DNA from: Deltaproteobacteria bacterium
Lineage (GTDB): Bacteria > Myxococcota_A > JAADFL01
Assembly: GCA_013152945.1 (NCBI GenBank)
Contig: JAADFL010000161.1
Location: forward strand, 1 to 49,435
DNA: 49,435 nucleotides
Direction: 5' to 3'
Shown here: positions 25,821-34,335 of the stretch, in pieces
Numbering within the stretch: position 1 is the first letter of the stretch
Layout: each line of letters starts with the position of its first letter
Notes under the pieces: generated by a model
The model's database searches: none
Told to the model about the DNA's origin: nothing
Seen by the model: only the letters and a program-made list of their open reading frames with translations
Made by a program: the position numbers and the translations under genes

Positions 25821-26810
25821 ATGATTTGGCTCCAAAAACTCAAGGACTACCTGGAAAACCTGCTGAGACAGGAACTTTCTATTGCTCCTTTGCCTCAGGG
25901 GAAAATGCATGGGCTACCTTTATATCTGTCAAAAATGTATGCGCCTTACCAGATGGAGGTTTTCGGGGGAAAACTTATTCTACTCAGAAATCTTGGTGAA
26001 ACCAGCTCGCCAGGAAAGATAGCCAAAGACATCGCCAGTCTGTATCGTCATTTTGGCATAAACGTCGCTGTTGTTTTTGATGACCTCACTTCATGGGAAA
26101 GAAAACGGCTCATAGAAAATGGGACGCCTTTTATTGTTCCGGGTCGTCAGCTTTTTCTGCCAATGTTTTTTTTGGATTTACGCGAACATTTTCCTAATGG
26201 ACCTGCTGAAAAGCCAAAGTACCTGTCGAGAGCAGCACAGCATGTCGTGCTGCGTCAGATCCTGCTAGGCGATCTGGAAAAACGAAACATGGCAGACCTC
26301 GCAACGCTTCTTGGTTATTCAGCAATGATGATGACAAAAATTCGCAACGAGCTTTTTGCTCTCGATCTTTGTGAGGTTGAAACCAAGGGTCGTGGTCGTT
26401 ATATGGTTTTTCCCCTGCCTCCTGAACAATTATGGCCAAAGGCACTTACAAAAATGCGTTCTCCTGTTTTTAAAACACACTTTCTTATCGGAAAAATCAG
26501 TGGTGTTAAAGTTGCAGGTGCAAGTGCCTTAGCAAAACGCAGTCTGCTCAAGCCGGATGGGTTGCCCACATTCGCGGTTTGGAAAAAAGAGTTCAAAAGC
26601 ATTCTGAAAGAAAACAGTCTTGTGGAGATTCAAAGTGAAGAGGGAGCCGATCTTGTTCTGGAGGAATGGTATTACGACCCGCAAAAGCTTTCGGATGATG
26701 CGCTGGTTGATCAACTATCTTTGTACTTATCTCTCCGTGATAATTCAGATGAACGCATACAAATAGCTCTTGAAGAAATGATGGAGACAGTACCATGGTC
26801 AAAGGAATAG
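25821..26810 (+). CDS. MarR-like winged-helix regulator/antitoxin (AbiEi-like partner)
   Basis: Encodes 329 residues. AGGGGA at 25811-25816 precedes ATG 25821. The N-terminal 120 residues form an uncharacterised alpha/beta domain ending in RKRLIENGTPFIVPGRQLFLP, a strongly family-like stretch. A winged helix follows at about 136-196 (HVVLRQIL, DLATLLGYSAMMMTKIRNEL, GRGRYMVF), then a C-terminal domain with VAGASALAKRSLL. I recognise the layout from proteins annotated as MarR-family regulators encoded directly before a nucleotidyltransferase. It overlaps the next gene by 16 bases. By analogy with AbiE it would be the antitoxin and autorepressor. Its function has not, to my knowledge, been shown for this subfamily. 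Confidence 0.75.
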   Translation: MIWLQKLKDYLENLLRQELSIAPLPQGKMHGLPLYLSKMYAPYQMEVFGGKLILLRNLGETSSPGKIAKDIASLYRHFGINVAVVFDDLTSWERKRLIENGTPFIVPGRQLFLPMFFLDLREHFPNGPAEKPKYLSRAAQHVVLRQILLGDLEKRNMADLATLLGYSAMMMTKIRNELFALDLCEVETKGRGRYMVFPLPPEQLWPKALTKMRSPVFKTHFLIGKISGVKVAGASALAKRSLLKPDGLPTFAVWKKEFKSILKENSLVEIQSEEGADLVLEEWYYDPQKLSDDALVDQLSLYLSLRDNSDERIQIALEEMMETVPWSKE

Positions 26811-27574
26811 ATTTTTTTCAAACCTACTTCGAGAAATACGCAGACTGCTACCTCGTCATCGGTGGCGCCGCTGCATCTGAGTGGTTCGCCAAACAGGAAC
26901 TGACATTTCGCGCCACCAAAGACATTGATATTGTGCTCTTGATTGAAGCGATTAACGATGCCTTTATAAAACACTTTTGGGATTTTGTGCTGGAAGGTGG
27001 TTATGAAATCAAACAACGCAGCGACGGTCGCCCTATTTACTACCGATTCGCCAAGCCACAAAGAAATGACTTTCCTGAAATGCTGGAACTTTTTTCCAGA
27101 GGACCCAGCGGATTATCTTTAGGCGATAAACAGACGGTTGTACCAATTCCAAAAGAAGATGATGCTTCAAGCCTTTCAGCAATCCTAATGGACGTAGATT
27201 ACTACAGGGTAGTTCACGATTTCAGAGAAGTAATCGCAGGTCTTCCTCTTATCACACCGGCTGGTATCATCCTGCTTAAAGCCAAAGCCTGGCTCGATTT
27301 ATCTGCTCGTTCCCGGTCCGGAGAAAGAATTGACGGCAAGCATATTAAAAAGCACCGAAACGATGTATTCAGAATGGCCATGCTTCTCCCTGCTGGCGAG
27401 GTATTCACAGTGCCGCAAAACGTATACGACGATCTTCACCTGTTTCTCGAAGCATTCCCTGAACAATCACCGGAGTGGAAAAACATCAAAGCGGCTGTTG
27501 GTAAAAACCCGGTGCTGCCGCCGGTACGTGAAGTAATCGCAGCTTTGAATGATGCTTTTAGTCCTCCCAAATAA
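26795..27574 (+). CDS. Nucleotidyltransferase, AbiEii/MNT-like toxin candidate
   Basis: Encodes 259 residues. The Pol-beta-type nucleotidyltransferase core is visible: the Gly-Gly helix start in VIGGAAASEWFA (G23-G24) and the metal-binding pair in FRATKDIDIVLL (D43, D45). A later acidic strand around MDVDYYRVV may give the third carboxylate. The C-terminal half is helical, with LLKAKAWLDLSARSRSGE and IKKHRNDVFRMAMLL, a Lys-rich stretch as in AbiEii-family proteins. It starts inside the preceding gene (16-base overlap). The likely action is transfer of nucleotides to tRNA or protein, but this is inferred from the fold only. Confidence 0.75.
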   Translation: MVKGIDFFQTYFEKYADCYLVIGGAAASEWFAKQELTFRATKDIDIVLLIEAINDAFIKHFWDFVLEGGYEIKQRSDGRPIYYRFAKPQRNDFPEMLELFSRGPSGLSLGDKQTVVPIPKEDDASSLSAILMDVDYYRVVHDFREVIAGLPLITPAGIILLKAKAWLDLSARSRSGERIDGKHIKKHRNDVFRMAMLLPAGEVFTVPQNVYDDLHLFLEAFPEQSPEWKNIKAAVGKNPVLPPVREVIAALNDAFSPPK

Positions 27575-27646
27575 ATGGTTTTATGGAATCACGAAAAAGT
27601 TATGATTATCGTCCCCTACCGATTGTCCCCTCTCTCTCGCGCGCGC

Positions 27647-27919
27647 CCTCCACCGTGGTTGATTTTCCGTGGGGCGAATATAACCGTGATATCAATAGGA
27701 TATAATGAGGCAAAAAACCGGGACCATGCATAATATGGGTGTACGGCATATCGGTCGGGGTTTTTAGGGGCCTTTTTAGGTGCAAAGCCGACCTGGTACG
27801 AGAGACAAAATATAAATTGTCTGGGTTGGATCTCGCATGGGCGGTTTGCGAACCGACCCTACAACTTCATGAAATAACAGCAAGTTTTTAATGCCTTGAA
27901 AATCAACCTGGGTGGGGAG
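27647..27919. mobile_element. MITE-like element, copy 3
   Basis: About 273 bases, the same orientation as copies 1 and 2, running from CCTCCACCGTGGTTGATTTTCC to GAAAATCAACCTGGGTGGGGAG. The internal palindrome is mutated here (GGGCGGTTTGCGAACCGACCC). It fills most of the 401-base gap between the nucleotidyltransferase and the subtilase gene. A GTCCCC-rich flank (27610-27646) precedes it. Confidence 0.75.
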
Positions 27920-27975
27920 CCAGGGTGGGTGGGGAAGCAAAGCAAGAGGCGCAATATTGTCGCCCTTTGGGCTTC

Positions 27976-29760
27976 TTAATACGGCTGACGTGATCGAATC
28001 ACCAGTAATAACAACAAGAATCCCAGGATCGGAATTACAAGGAAGTTACTCAAAGAGGTGTTACCCGTCCGCCTATAACCCTGGCATCCGCATCCACTGC
28101 CGGCCCCGGTGTTGGTGGGCCAGTTGTGCCCTGGAATGTTATCTCTTCCGGCATCCTGCTCGCCTGATCCGTCAAAGCCGGTTTCCTGGTTGTCGATTTG
28201 AGCATCTGCTTGGTCAAAGGAGTCTTGGTCGGCATCCTGCTCGCCTGATCCGTCAAGGCTGGTTTCCTGGTTGTCGATTTGAGCATCTGCTTGGTCAAAG
28301 GAATCTTGGTCGGCATCCGCCTCGCCTGATCCGTCAAGGCCGGTTTCCTGGTTGTCGATTTGAGCATCTGCTTGGTCAAAGGAATCTTGGTCGGCATCCG
28401 CCTCGGCCGAGTCCCCGGATTGCTCCATTTCAAACTTCGATGCCAGCAAATCAAGGGCCGCAGCCACATTGATTCGTGGAAATGTAAGATTGTTCTTCGG
28501 GTCGGTAACTGGTTTGCCAGAGTCTTTCAATGCCTGTTCGATATCTTCGGGACCTGCTTTGGGCACTGCTTGAATAAGCAAGGCTGCCGCGCCTGCTGCA
28601 TGTGGAGATGCCTGGGAGGTACCGTAATAGGTGGATATGGATGATGCTCTGCCTGTAGAAGTAATCGGTGCGCCAGGGGCAAGGAGGTCGAGACCAGGGC
28701 CGGTGTTGGAAAAGCAGGTTACCATGTCCGGTGCTGTTACTGCATCGGTACATCTGGCACAGGTGAACTTGCCAATGTTGGAATCGTACACCGCCCCGAC
28801 TGAAATTATCGACTCGATGCAGGCAGGGGCAGCCAGGCTGTCGGCAGAGCCATTGTTCATTGAAGAGGCAAAGATCATGGTTCCCCGGCTTTTAAGTCGC
28901 TCGGCCAACCTGGACAGAGAAAGCGTCCACGAAGTTTCCTTGTCACATGCACCTTTGTACAATGCGTCAGTGCCCAGGCTCATGTTGATGACCTTTACTT
29001 CAGGCCTGTTTGTAACAATCCAGTCCAGGGCCGAGATGACCTGTGTTATTGATTTGAAGCGGTTATTCTTGTCAATCACCTTTATGGCAACAATATCAGC
29101 TCCAGGTGCTACACCGGCTGGTGCGATTCCTCCCCTTCCCGCCACAATTCCGGCAACATTAGTGCCGTGGCCATTGTCGTCTTCGGCACTTCCACGGCCA
29201 TCTTGCTCTACGGCGCCGGACGGGCAGCAGCCGGCAGCGCCTGAGCCCAGGCAGAAACAATGTTCTGCTACGAGTCCCGGCGCCAAGTCCGGGTGGTGTG
29301 TATCGATCCCGGTATCTAGAATGGCAGCCGTAACACCTTTCCCTGTATAGCCTTGTTGATGGACCTGATCCGCACCTATCATGGGTACGCTTTGGACCAA
29401 TCCGCCCCTCCCACTCACATCCAGATCGATTTTTTCGACCATTTCCAGGGATTGGAGAGCCAAGAGGCCCTGTTCGTCCACCAAAGCGGCAAAGGACGGC
29501 AGGGTCTTCCATGTAATGACCGGTATGACCCTTGCATTTTTTACCTGCTGTAATACGTTCATCCTTTCTTCTTTCACCTGCTCCAAGAGTCCTGGAAGTG
29601 AAAGAAGAGAGAATGTCTTGCTTGGACCCGGGCGAATCGAAACAATCACCATAGCCTGACCATCCTGGTTAATCTTTTTTTCAATTCCTTTTCCAACAAC
29701 GCCTGTCCCGGCTTGGCAGGCAATGGAAATCACAAGAGTGGAAATTAATAAAAATGGCAT
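27976..29760 (-). CDS. Subtilisin-family serine protease with MYXO-CTERM-like anchor
   Basis: Encodes 594 residues from ATG 29760; the frame extends to a TTG at 29838 inside pyrI, and no start has a good ribosome-binding site, so the N-terminus is uncertain. A lipoprotein-like signal peptide (FLLISTLVISIAC) and an I9-like propeptide precede the S8 domain. The triad is D149 (AAILDTGID), H198 (NGHGTNVAG) and S382 (GTSQASPHAAG), so it should be active. After the catalytic domain come three 27-residue acidic repeats, then GSGCGCQG, a membrane helix (LVIPILGFLLLLLVI) and RSR. That Cys/TM/Arg end is a MYXO-CTERM-type sorting signal, which implies surface anchoring after processing. It lies 23 bases behind pyrI on the same strand. 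Confidence 0.9.
   Translation of the reverse strand: MPFLLISTLVISIACQAGTGVVGKGIEKKINQDGQAMVIVSIRPGPSKTFSLLSLPGLLEQVKEERMNVLQQVKNARVIPVITWKTLPSFAALVDEQGLLALQSLEMVEKIDLDVSGRGGLVQSVPMIGADQVHQQGYTGKGVTAAILDTGIDTHHPDLAPGLVAEHCFCLGSGAAGCCPSGAVEQDGRGSAEDDNGHGTNVAGIVAGRGGIAPAGVAPGADIVAIKVIDKNNRFKSITQVISALDWIVTNRPEVKVINMSLGTDALYKGACDKETSWTLSLSRLAERLKSRGTMIFASSMNNGSADSLAAPACIESIISVGAVYDSNIGKFTCARCTDAVTAPDMVTCFSNTGPGLDLLAPGAPITSTGRASSISTYYGTSQASPHAAGAAALLIQAVPKAGPEDIEQALKDSGKPVTDPKNNLTFPRINVAAALDLLASKFEMEQSGDSAEADADQDSFDQADAQIDNQETGLDGSGEADADQDSFDQADAQIDNQETSLDGSGEQDADQDSFDQADAQIDNQETGFDGSGEQDAGRDNIPGHNWPTNTGAGSGCGCQGYRRTGNTSLSNFLVIPILGFLLLLLVIRSRQPY
28168..28410 (-). repeat. Three tandem 81-bp repeats in the subtilase gene
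   Basis: 243 bases, three units of 27 codons (S-G-E-x-D-A-D-Q-D-S-F-D-Q-A-D-A-Q-I-D...). The units differ by only a few bases, so the expansion looks recent. They form an acidic stalk between the protease and its anchor. Confidence 0.9.
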
Positions 29761-29783
29761 AACAATAATATGGTTACGAAAAC

Positions 29784-30272
29784 TCAAGTAAACATCTCTG
29801 GACTGTTTAAATAAACCCGCTCGCAATAGTGACAGCAAAGCTTTATTTCAGCCGAATTCCTGTCTTGGTTTCTGCCCACCAGGTGAAACCTCGGCTCCAC
29901 CTCCGGGTCCATGTTGGTTACACAGTTCGGGTTCGGACACCGAAGGAGTCCGCGTATGTCCTCCGGCACATTCATGGGCCTCTTTTCTACTACCTTGCCG
30001 TTTTCTATAATGTTTATGGTGGCGGTGGGTGCAACCAAGGCGATCAGGTCGGTTTCACGAGGCTCCAATATCCTGTTTTCGATCTTGACCACCCCCTTTT
30101 TTCCCAAGGTCTTGCTGTCAAAGTTTATACCAATGGTAACGATTCCGCCGCCCTCGGCAATTCCCAGTATTTCAAGGACCTTCAATGCCATGTGAGAAGG
30201 AATGTGATCAATGGCTGTTCCACGTTGGATCTTGTATACCTTGTACGGCCTGTCGGAATATTTTTCGCCCAT
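29784..30272 (-). CDS. pyrI: Aspartate carbamoyltransferase regulatory subunit
   Basis: Encodes 162 residues, slightly longer than the usual 150. The allosteric domain begins YKVYKIQRGTAIDHIPSHMALKVLEILG. The C-terminal zinc domain has the four Cys as CPNPNC and CCHYC, which contact the PyrB trimer. ATG 30272 overlaps the TAA of pyrB by one base (TAATG), so the two subunits are translationally coupled. It should give the CTP/ATP-regulated dodecameric enzyme of the E. coli/archaeal class. Confidence 0.95.
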   Translation of the reverse strand: MGEKYSDRPYKVYKIQRGTAIDHIPSHMALKVLEILGIAEGGGIVTIGINFDSKTLGKKGVVKIENRILEPRETDLIALVAPTATINIIENGKVVEKRPMNVPEDIRGLLRCPNPNCVTNMDPEVEPRFHLVGRNQDRNSAEIKLCCHYCERVYLNSPEMFT

Positions 30273-31198
30273 TATTCTATTGCTCCGGTTACCAGACCCA
30301 GTACAGCCTGGCGAGTAGGAACCCCATTATGCGCCTGCTTGAAATACAGGGCCCTGGGATCGGAATCCACACAGGGATCTATCTCGTCCACCCTGGGTAA
30401 GGGATGCATTATCTTGGTGTCAGGTCCCAGTTTGTCAAGGGTTTGCGTGGTTATCCTGTAAGAACCCGCCACCCTCTCGTACTCCTGGAAGTCACCAAAC
30501 CTTTCCTTTTGGATCCTGGTTACGTAGAGTACATCCAGAGAATCCTGGATGTCCCCGAGCTGTTGATGCTCCGAATATTTGCATCCCATGGATTCAAGGT
30601 TTTCCAGGAGATCTTTCGGTATGCGGAGTGACAAGGGTGAAATGAACGTCAGGTCGGCGCCGAACAGGCATAGTGCATGTGACAGGGAGTGCACTGTCCT
30701 TCCATATTTCAAGTCACCAACCATTCCCACCTTGAGGCCTTCCAATGTGCCCAGTTCCTCGTGCATTGTCATCAAGTCGAGGAATGTCTGCGTCGGGTGC
30801 TGGTTGGCGCCGTCACCTGCGTTTATTACAGGCACATCCGCAATCTCCGACGCCAGCCTTGCCGCCCCCTCCACGAAGTGACGTATGGCTATGACATCGC
30901 AGTAACCAGTAACTGTTTTTATGGTGTCTGTTATGGACTCACCTTTCTTGACAGACGTATGCCCCGGATCGGCAAAGCCGATCACCTTTCCACCCATGCC
31001 TACCATGGCGGATTCGAATGAGAGCCTGGTTCTTGTCGATGGCTCGAAAAACAAGGTGGCAAGGATTTTCCCCTCCATTGCCATTCGAAAAGCTCCCTGC
31101 TTGATTTCCAGGGCCTTGTTAATGATGTGCTCTATTTCTTCCTTGTCAAAGTCCCTGATGGATATAATGCTCCTGTCCCTGAATTTTCCTATTGGCAA
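30272..31198 (-). CDS. pyrB: Aspartate carbamoyltransferase catalytic subunit
   Basis: Encodes 308 residues, the family length. It catalyses carbamoyl phosphate + aspartate to carbamoylaspartate in pyrimidine synthesis. The carbamoyl-phosphate motif FFEPSTRTRLSFE, the HPTQTFLDL motif and the aspartate-binding HPLPRVDEI are all intact. The start is TTG 31198 with AGGAGG seven bases upstream; no ATG in frame lies nearer the family N-terminus. It is first of a pyrB-pyrI pair. I looked for a pyrimidine-responsive leader in the 200 bases upstream and saw none that I can defend. Confidence 0.95.
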   Translation of the reverse strand: MPIGKFRDRSIISIRDFDKEEIEHIINKALEIKQGAFRMAMEGKILATLFFEPSTRTRLSFESAMVGMGGKVIGFADPGHTSVKKGESITDTIKTVTGYCDVIAIRHFVEGAARLASEIADVPVINAGDGANQHPTQTFLDLMTMHEELGTLEGLKVGMVGDLKYGRTVHSLSHALCLFGADLTFISPLSLRIPKDLLENLESMGCKYSEHQQLGDIQDSLDVLYVTRIQKERFGDFQEYERVAGSYRITTQTLDKLGPDTKIMHPLPRVDEIDPCVDSDPRALYFKQAHNGVPTRQAVLGLVTGAIE

Positions 31199-31404
31199 GG
31201 CAAGCCTCCTTTACCTTGTTCAAGGTCTGGAGGATCTTCCACATGACCGGGTGTATAGTCAAGGTACAAGAAACGGAAAAGGGTCCGGCAATATCCCTTA
31301 CAATAGGATGGTGGGGTTGCCTTCATCAAATTGGTTGCATCTCTCCTTGCTTTTATGTCAGGCCGGAGTTAGGTTTTTCTGCAAAAGGCGGAGCGGAGGA
31401 TAAA

Positions 31405-31701
31405 ATGAAAACCACGCTTGTGTGTGAAGGCAAATCAATAAAACTGAATGCATTTGCAGAAGATTTCCTCGCCAATGTTTTGCACGGTGCGATTGTTCCA
31501 TTGCGAGATGTTCCCCGAGAACCGGACAAGATAGTTGTACAAAGGGATTACCAGGACCTAAGCATCATGTGCGACCTGGTGGAAATCGAGTGGTTCATGG
31601 CATTTTCGAAAAATGCGGTAAGGAATGTCTTGGACGCAGCAGTGCAGTCCCTTAAAGGGTGCGAACAATTCAATAAGTACAGACTGGAGGTGTCTAAATG
31701 A
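31405..31701 (+). CDS. Small conserved-looking hypothetical protein
   Basis: Encodes 98 residues. ATG 31405 is preceded by GGAGGA (31395-31400). The protein is soluble, mixed alpha/beta, without Cys clusters, signal peptide or known motif. It reads like a stand-alone small binding protein (KTTLVCEGKSIKLNAFAEDFL, IVVQRDYQDLS). Its TGA overlaps the ATG of the next gene (ATGA at 31698-31701), so it is coupled to a secreted lipoprotein gene. Function unknown. Confidence 0.65.
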   Translation: MKTTLVCEGKSIKLNAFAEDFLANVLHGAIVPLRDVPREPDKIVVQRDYQDLSIMCDLVEIEWFMAFSKNAVRNVLDAAVQSLKGCEQFNKYRLEVSK

Positions 31702-34232
31702 AGAGGCTTAAATTTTCGGGATCCGGCGTATTCCTGTTGCTGTTTGCAATTCTTTTGCTGGCATGGTCTTCAGGATGTGGCTCGGGCAGTACACCCGGAG
31801 GAGGTGACACGGACATCGACACCGACACTGACACCGACACTGACATCGACACCGACACTGACACCGACACCGACACCGACATCGACACCGACACTGACAC
31901 CGACACCGACATTGACACCGACACCGACACTGATACCGACACCGACACCGACGCCGACACCGACACTGATACCGACACCGACACTGACACCGACACTGAC
32001 ACCGGCGTGTGTACACAGGATGCTGATTGCCCAAACCAGTATACATTCGCATGTATAGATGGGACTTGTTACCAGAAATGCTTCAATGACCAAAACTGTA
32101 AGCCGGACGAGATATGTGATCCTGACCCGCAGCTTCACTGCGTGCCGGCAGAGTGCCAAAAAGATGAAGATTGCCAGGGCGAAAACGTGAGATGCCTGGA
32201 TAAACGATGCCAGACTTACGATGTTTGTCCGAACGGAACCGACGAAGAGTGCCCGCAGAATTTCAGGTGTATCGACTACAACGGTAAGAATATTTGCGAA
32301 AAGAGAAAGACATGTGTGGGAGACAATGATTGTCAGCAAGGAGAGATTTGCAAGAGCGGCTATTGTTATGAAGCGGCTACGTGTACGAAAGAGGCAGACT
32401 GCAAGAAAGACGAGGATTGTGTTGGAGGCAAGTGTGTGCCTCATGTTTGCAGGGGCCCGGACGATTGCAACGCCGGAGAGGTCTGCTCGGGCGGCAAGTG
32501 CGTGAAAGAGCCGGACAACCCGCCTCTGAACGATGTGAAGATCTTGACTCCGGGCAGTACCATGGAGATTGGGCAAAAGAAGCTATTCCTGGCACAAGGC
32601 TATGACCCGGCAGGTAACGTAATAGTGGGCTTGAAGTTCAAGTGGACATCCAGTGATGAGGGCATATTGGCTGTCGAACAGGATACCGGCATGGCAGAGG
32701 CCAAGGCAGAGGGACTGGCCGTGCTTACAGCCGATGCCTTGGTCGGCGGTGCTCCGAGTGGCACAAAAGACGATGTAACTGTAAAAGTCGTTGCCAAGGC
32801 AGGTGATACGGACTTGAGAATAATGGTCATGGACAAGGCCACCATGGAGCCTGTTGTTGGGGCAGTGGTTGAATACAATGGTGATACAAAGGATACAGAC
32901 AACAATGGACAGGCGACTTTTACAAAGGGAAACGGGAAGATCGATGTCACTGTTTTTGCAGAAGACTATGACTATGTTTCATTATTCGGTATCAACAAGA
33001 ATGATATCATGATCCCGTTGAAGAAGCGCACCGATCCTTCCAAGGCAGCGGGATTTACAGGAGCTTTTTCAGGCTATCCCGGCGGCAGGGCCATATCCCT
33101 TGGATTGGCCGGCGCCAGTATTGGAGGAGATATAACCAACATGAATCTACCCGTTCTCGTTGGTGACACTATCAATACAGAGGTGCAAATCCCCTGGGGT
33201 GGTACGTATAACATACCACTAACAGGGGGATTGACTCTTTCTATCGACTTGATGGGAACCAAATACCCTGTAAAGGAGCAATTCCAGGTTTTGGCCATGC
33301 CCGGCCAGAGGATGGCGTGGGGACTTGCAGGAACCCTTAATGCGAGCGAGTTGGACTGGAAGTCCATGAGCAATGGTGACCCGGCCGTAATCCTGGCAAA
33401 GGTCTTGCCGTTCTTCGAACGGTTCAACCATGCAATAAAATCCGTGGGTAAGTTAAACGCCATACCGAAAATCCAGGACAAGGATGACTATGACAAGGAT
33501 GGTGATACAACCGAAATGATTGCAAATTACAAGTCTTTTGCAACCAAGACATTGGATCCGGACCAGGAACAGACCTTGCGAGCCAACATTGTGCTGCCGA
33601 AACTTCCAGACTCCGGACCTCCATTGGATGCCGCATTGGTATTGCCCGGCACGCTGGTCCCATCCATAGGCTTCGTGCCGTTGGGTTTGAACGTAAAGAC
33701 AGCAGGCGACCAGGGCCTTGGAAGCATAACAATGAAACTTGCGCCTCAACATGGGGGCCTGGAGATAGGTACATACAGTATATTGGCATTGGCCATCGAC
33801 AGTTCAGGGGCTGGAAGTAACGGCCAGATTTCCACCCATGCCTCGGGTAGATTGGTTGTAACAAAAAACCTGCCGCCTGATATTGAATTTTCCGAACCCT
33901 TCCTGTCCTTTGCAGACCAGAGTAAATACACTGCGGCAGAAAGAAAGGTAGAGGTCGGTCCCAAGGTCGACGGCGCATCCTTTTATCGGGTCATAATAAA
34001 CGGAGAAAACAGGCATTGGGATGTTTATATTGCCGGCGATGATCTCTCGGCCAGGGTATTGCCCCAGGTTCCTGATGGATTCGATGACCCCGGGGTGTCC
34101 ACAACAGGTTGGATCGAGTCTATTTCAGATGTCGGGGGAAAGACTCTGGGTGATCTCGCAACAATGTCGTTGCAGGGTCTGGCCAGGTTGAATAAGTACT
34201 TGAGCGGTTTTTCAAGAATGGAGCTTCAATGA
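31698..34232 (+). CDS. Large lipoprotein with Asp-Thr/Ile tract, Cys-rich repeats, BIG2-like and regulatory-like beta domains
   Basis: Encodes 844 residues. The signal peptide ends in the lipobox SSGC. A tract of about 67 residues alternates Asp with Thr, with regular Ile. Six or so short Cys modules follow (CxxDxDC, CxxGxC pattern, about 110-275). A BIG2-like domain lies at about 280-370 ([32 protein letters not shown]) and a CarboxypepD_reg-like domain at about 375-440 ([22 protein letters not shown]). The last 400 residues are beta-rich and of no family I recognise. It is translationally coupled to the preceding small gene. Likely surface-exposed. Confidence 0.85.
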   Translation: MKRLKFSGSGVFLLLFAILLLAWSSGCGSGSTPGGGDTDIDTDTDTDTDIDTDTDTDTDTDIDTDTDTDTDIDTDTDTDTDTDTDADTDTDTDTDTDTDTDTGVCTQDADCPNQYTFACIDGTCYQKCFNDQNCKPDEICDPDPQLHCVPAECQKDEDCQGENVRCLDKRCQTYDVCPNGTDEECPQNFRCIDYNGKNICEKRKTCVGDNDCQQGEICKSGYCYEAATCTKEADCKKDEDCVGGKCVPHVCRGPDDCNAGEVCSGGKCVKEPDNPPLNDVKILTPGSTMEIGQKKLFLAQGYDPAGNVIVGLKFKWTSSDEGILAVEQDTGMAEAKAEGLAVLTADALVGGAPSGTKDDVTVKVVAKAGDTDLRIMVMDKATMEPVVGAVVEYNGDTKDTDNNGQATFTKGNGKIDVTVFAEDYDYVSLFGINKNDIMIPLKKRTDPSKAAGFTGAFSGYPGGRAISLGLAGASIGGDITNMNLPVLVGDTINTEVQIPWGGTYNIPLTGGLTLSIDLMGTKYPVKEQFQVLAMPGQRMAWGLAGTLNASELDWKSMSNGDPAVILAKVLPFFERFNHAIKSVGKLNAIPKIQDKDDYDKDGDTTEMIANYKSFATKTLDPDQEQTLRANIVLPKLPDSGPPLDAALVLPGTLVPSIGFVPLGLNVKTAGDQGLGSITMKLAPQHGGLEIGTYSILALAIDSSGAGSNGQISTHASGRLVVTKNLPPDIEFSEPFLSFADQSKYTAAERKVEVGPKVDGASFYRVIINGENRHWDVYIAGDDLSARVLPQVPDGFDDPGVSTTGWIESISDVGGKTLGDLATMSLQGLARLNKYLSGFSRMELQ
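31806..32006 (+). repeat. Asp-Thr/Ile codon tract (GACACC/GACACT/GACATC)
   Basis: Hexamer array coding the linker of the lipoprotein. It uses GAC almost exclusively, unlike the GAT-based tract at 15391. Confidence 0.9.
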
Positions 34233-34335
34233 TCAGCGGGCGGAATCCTTGCCGAAAATTATGGAAGTATTCCTGTTCGACAAAGTGGAGTGCTTGGTGA
34301 ACCTGGATAAATTGGAAAGCAAATCGGGAGGTTTT

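Noticed and set aside
27912-28472. 186-codon plus-strand frame with Arg-His-Pro repeats
   Set aside because: It is the antisense of the 81-base repeats of the subtilase gene.
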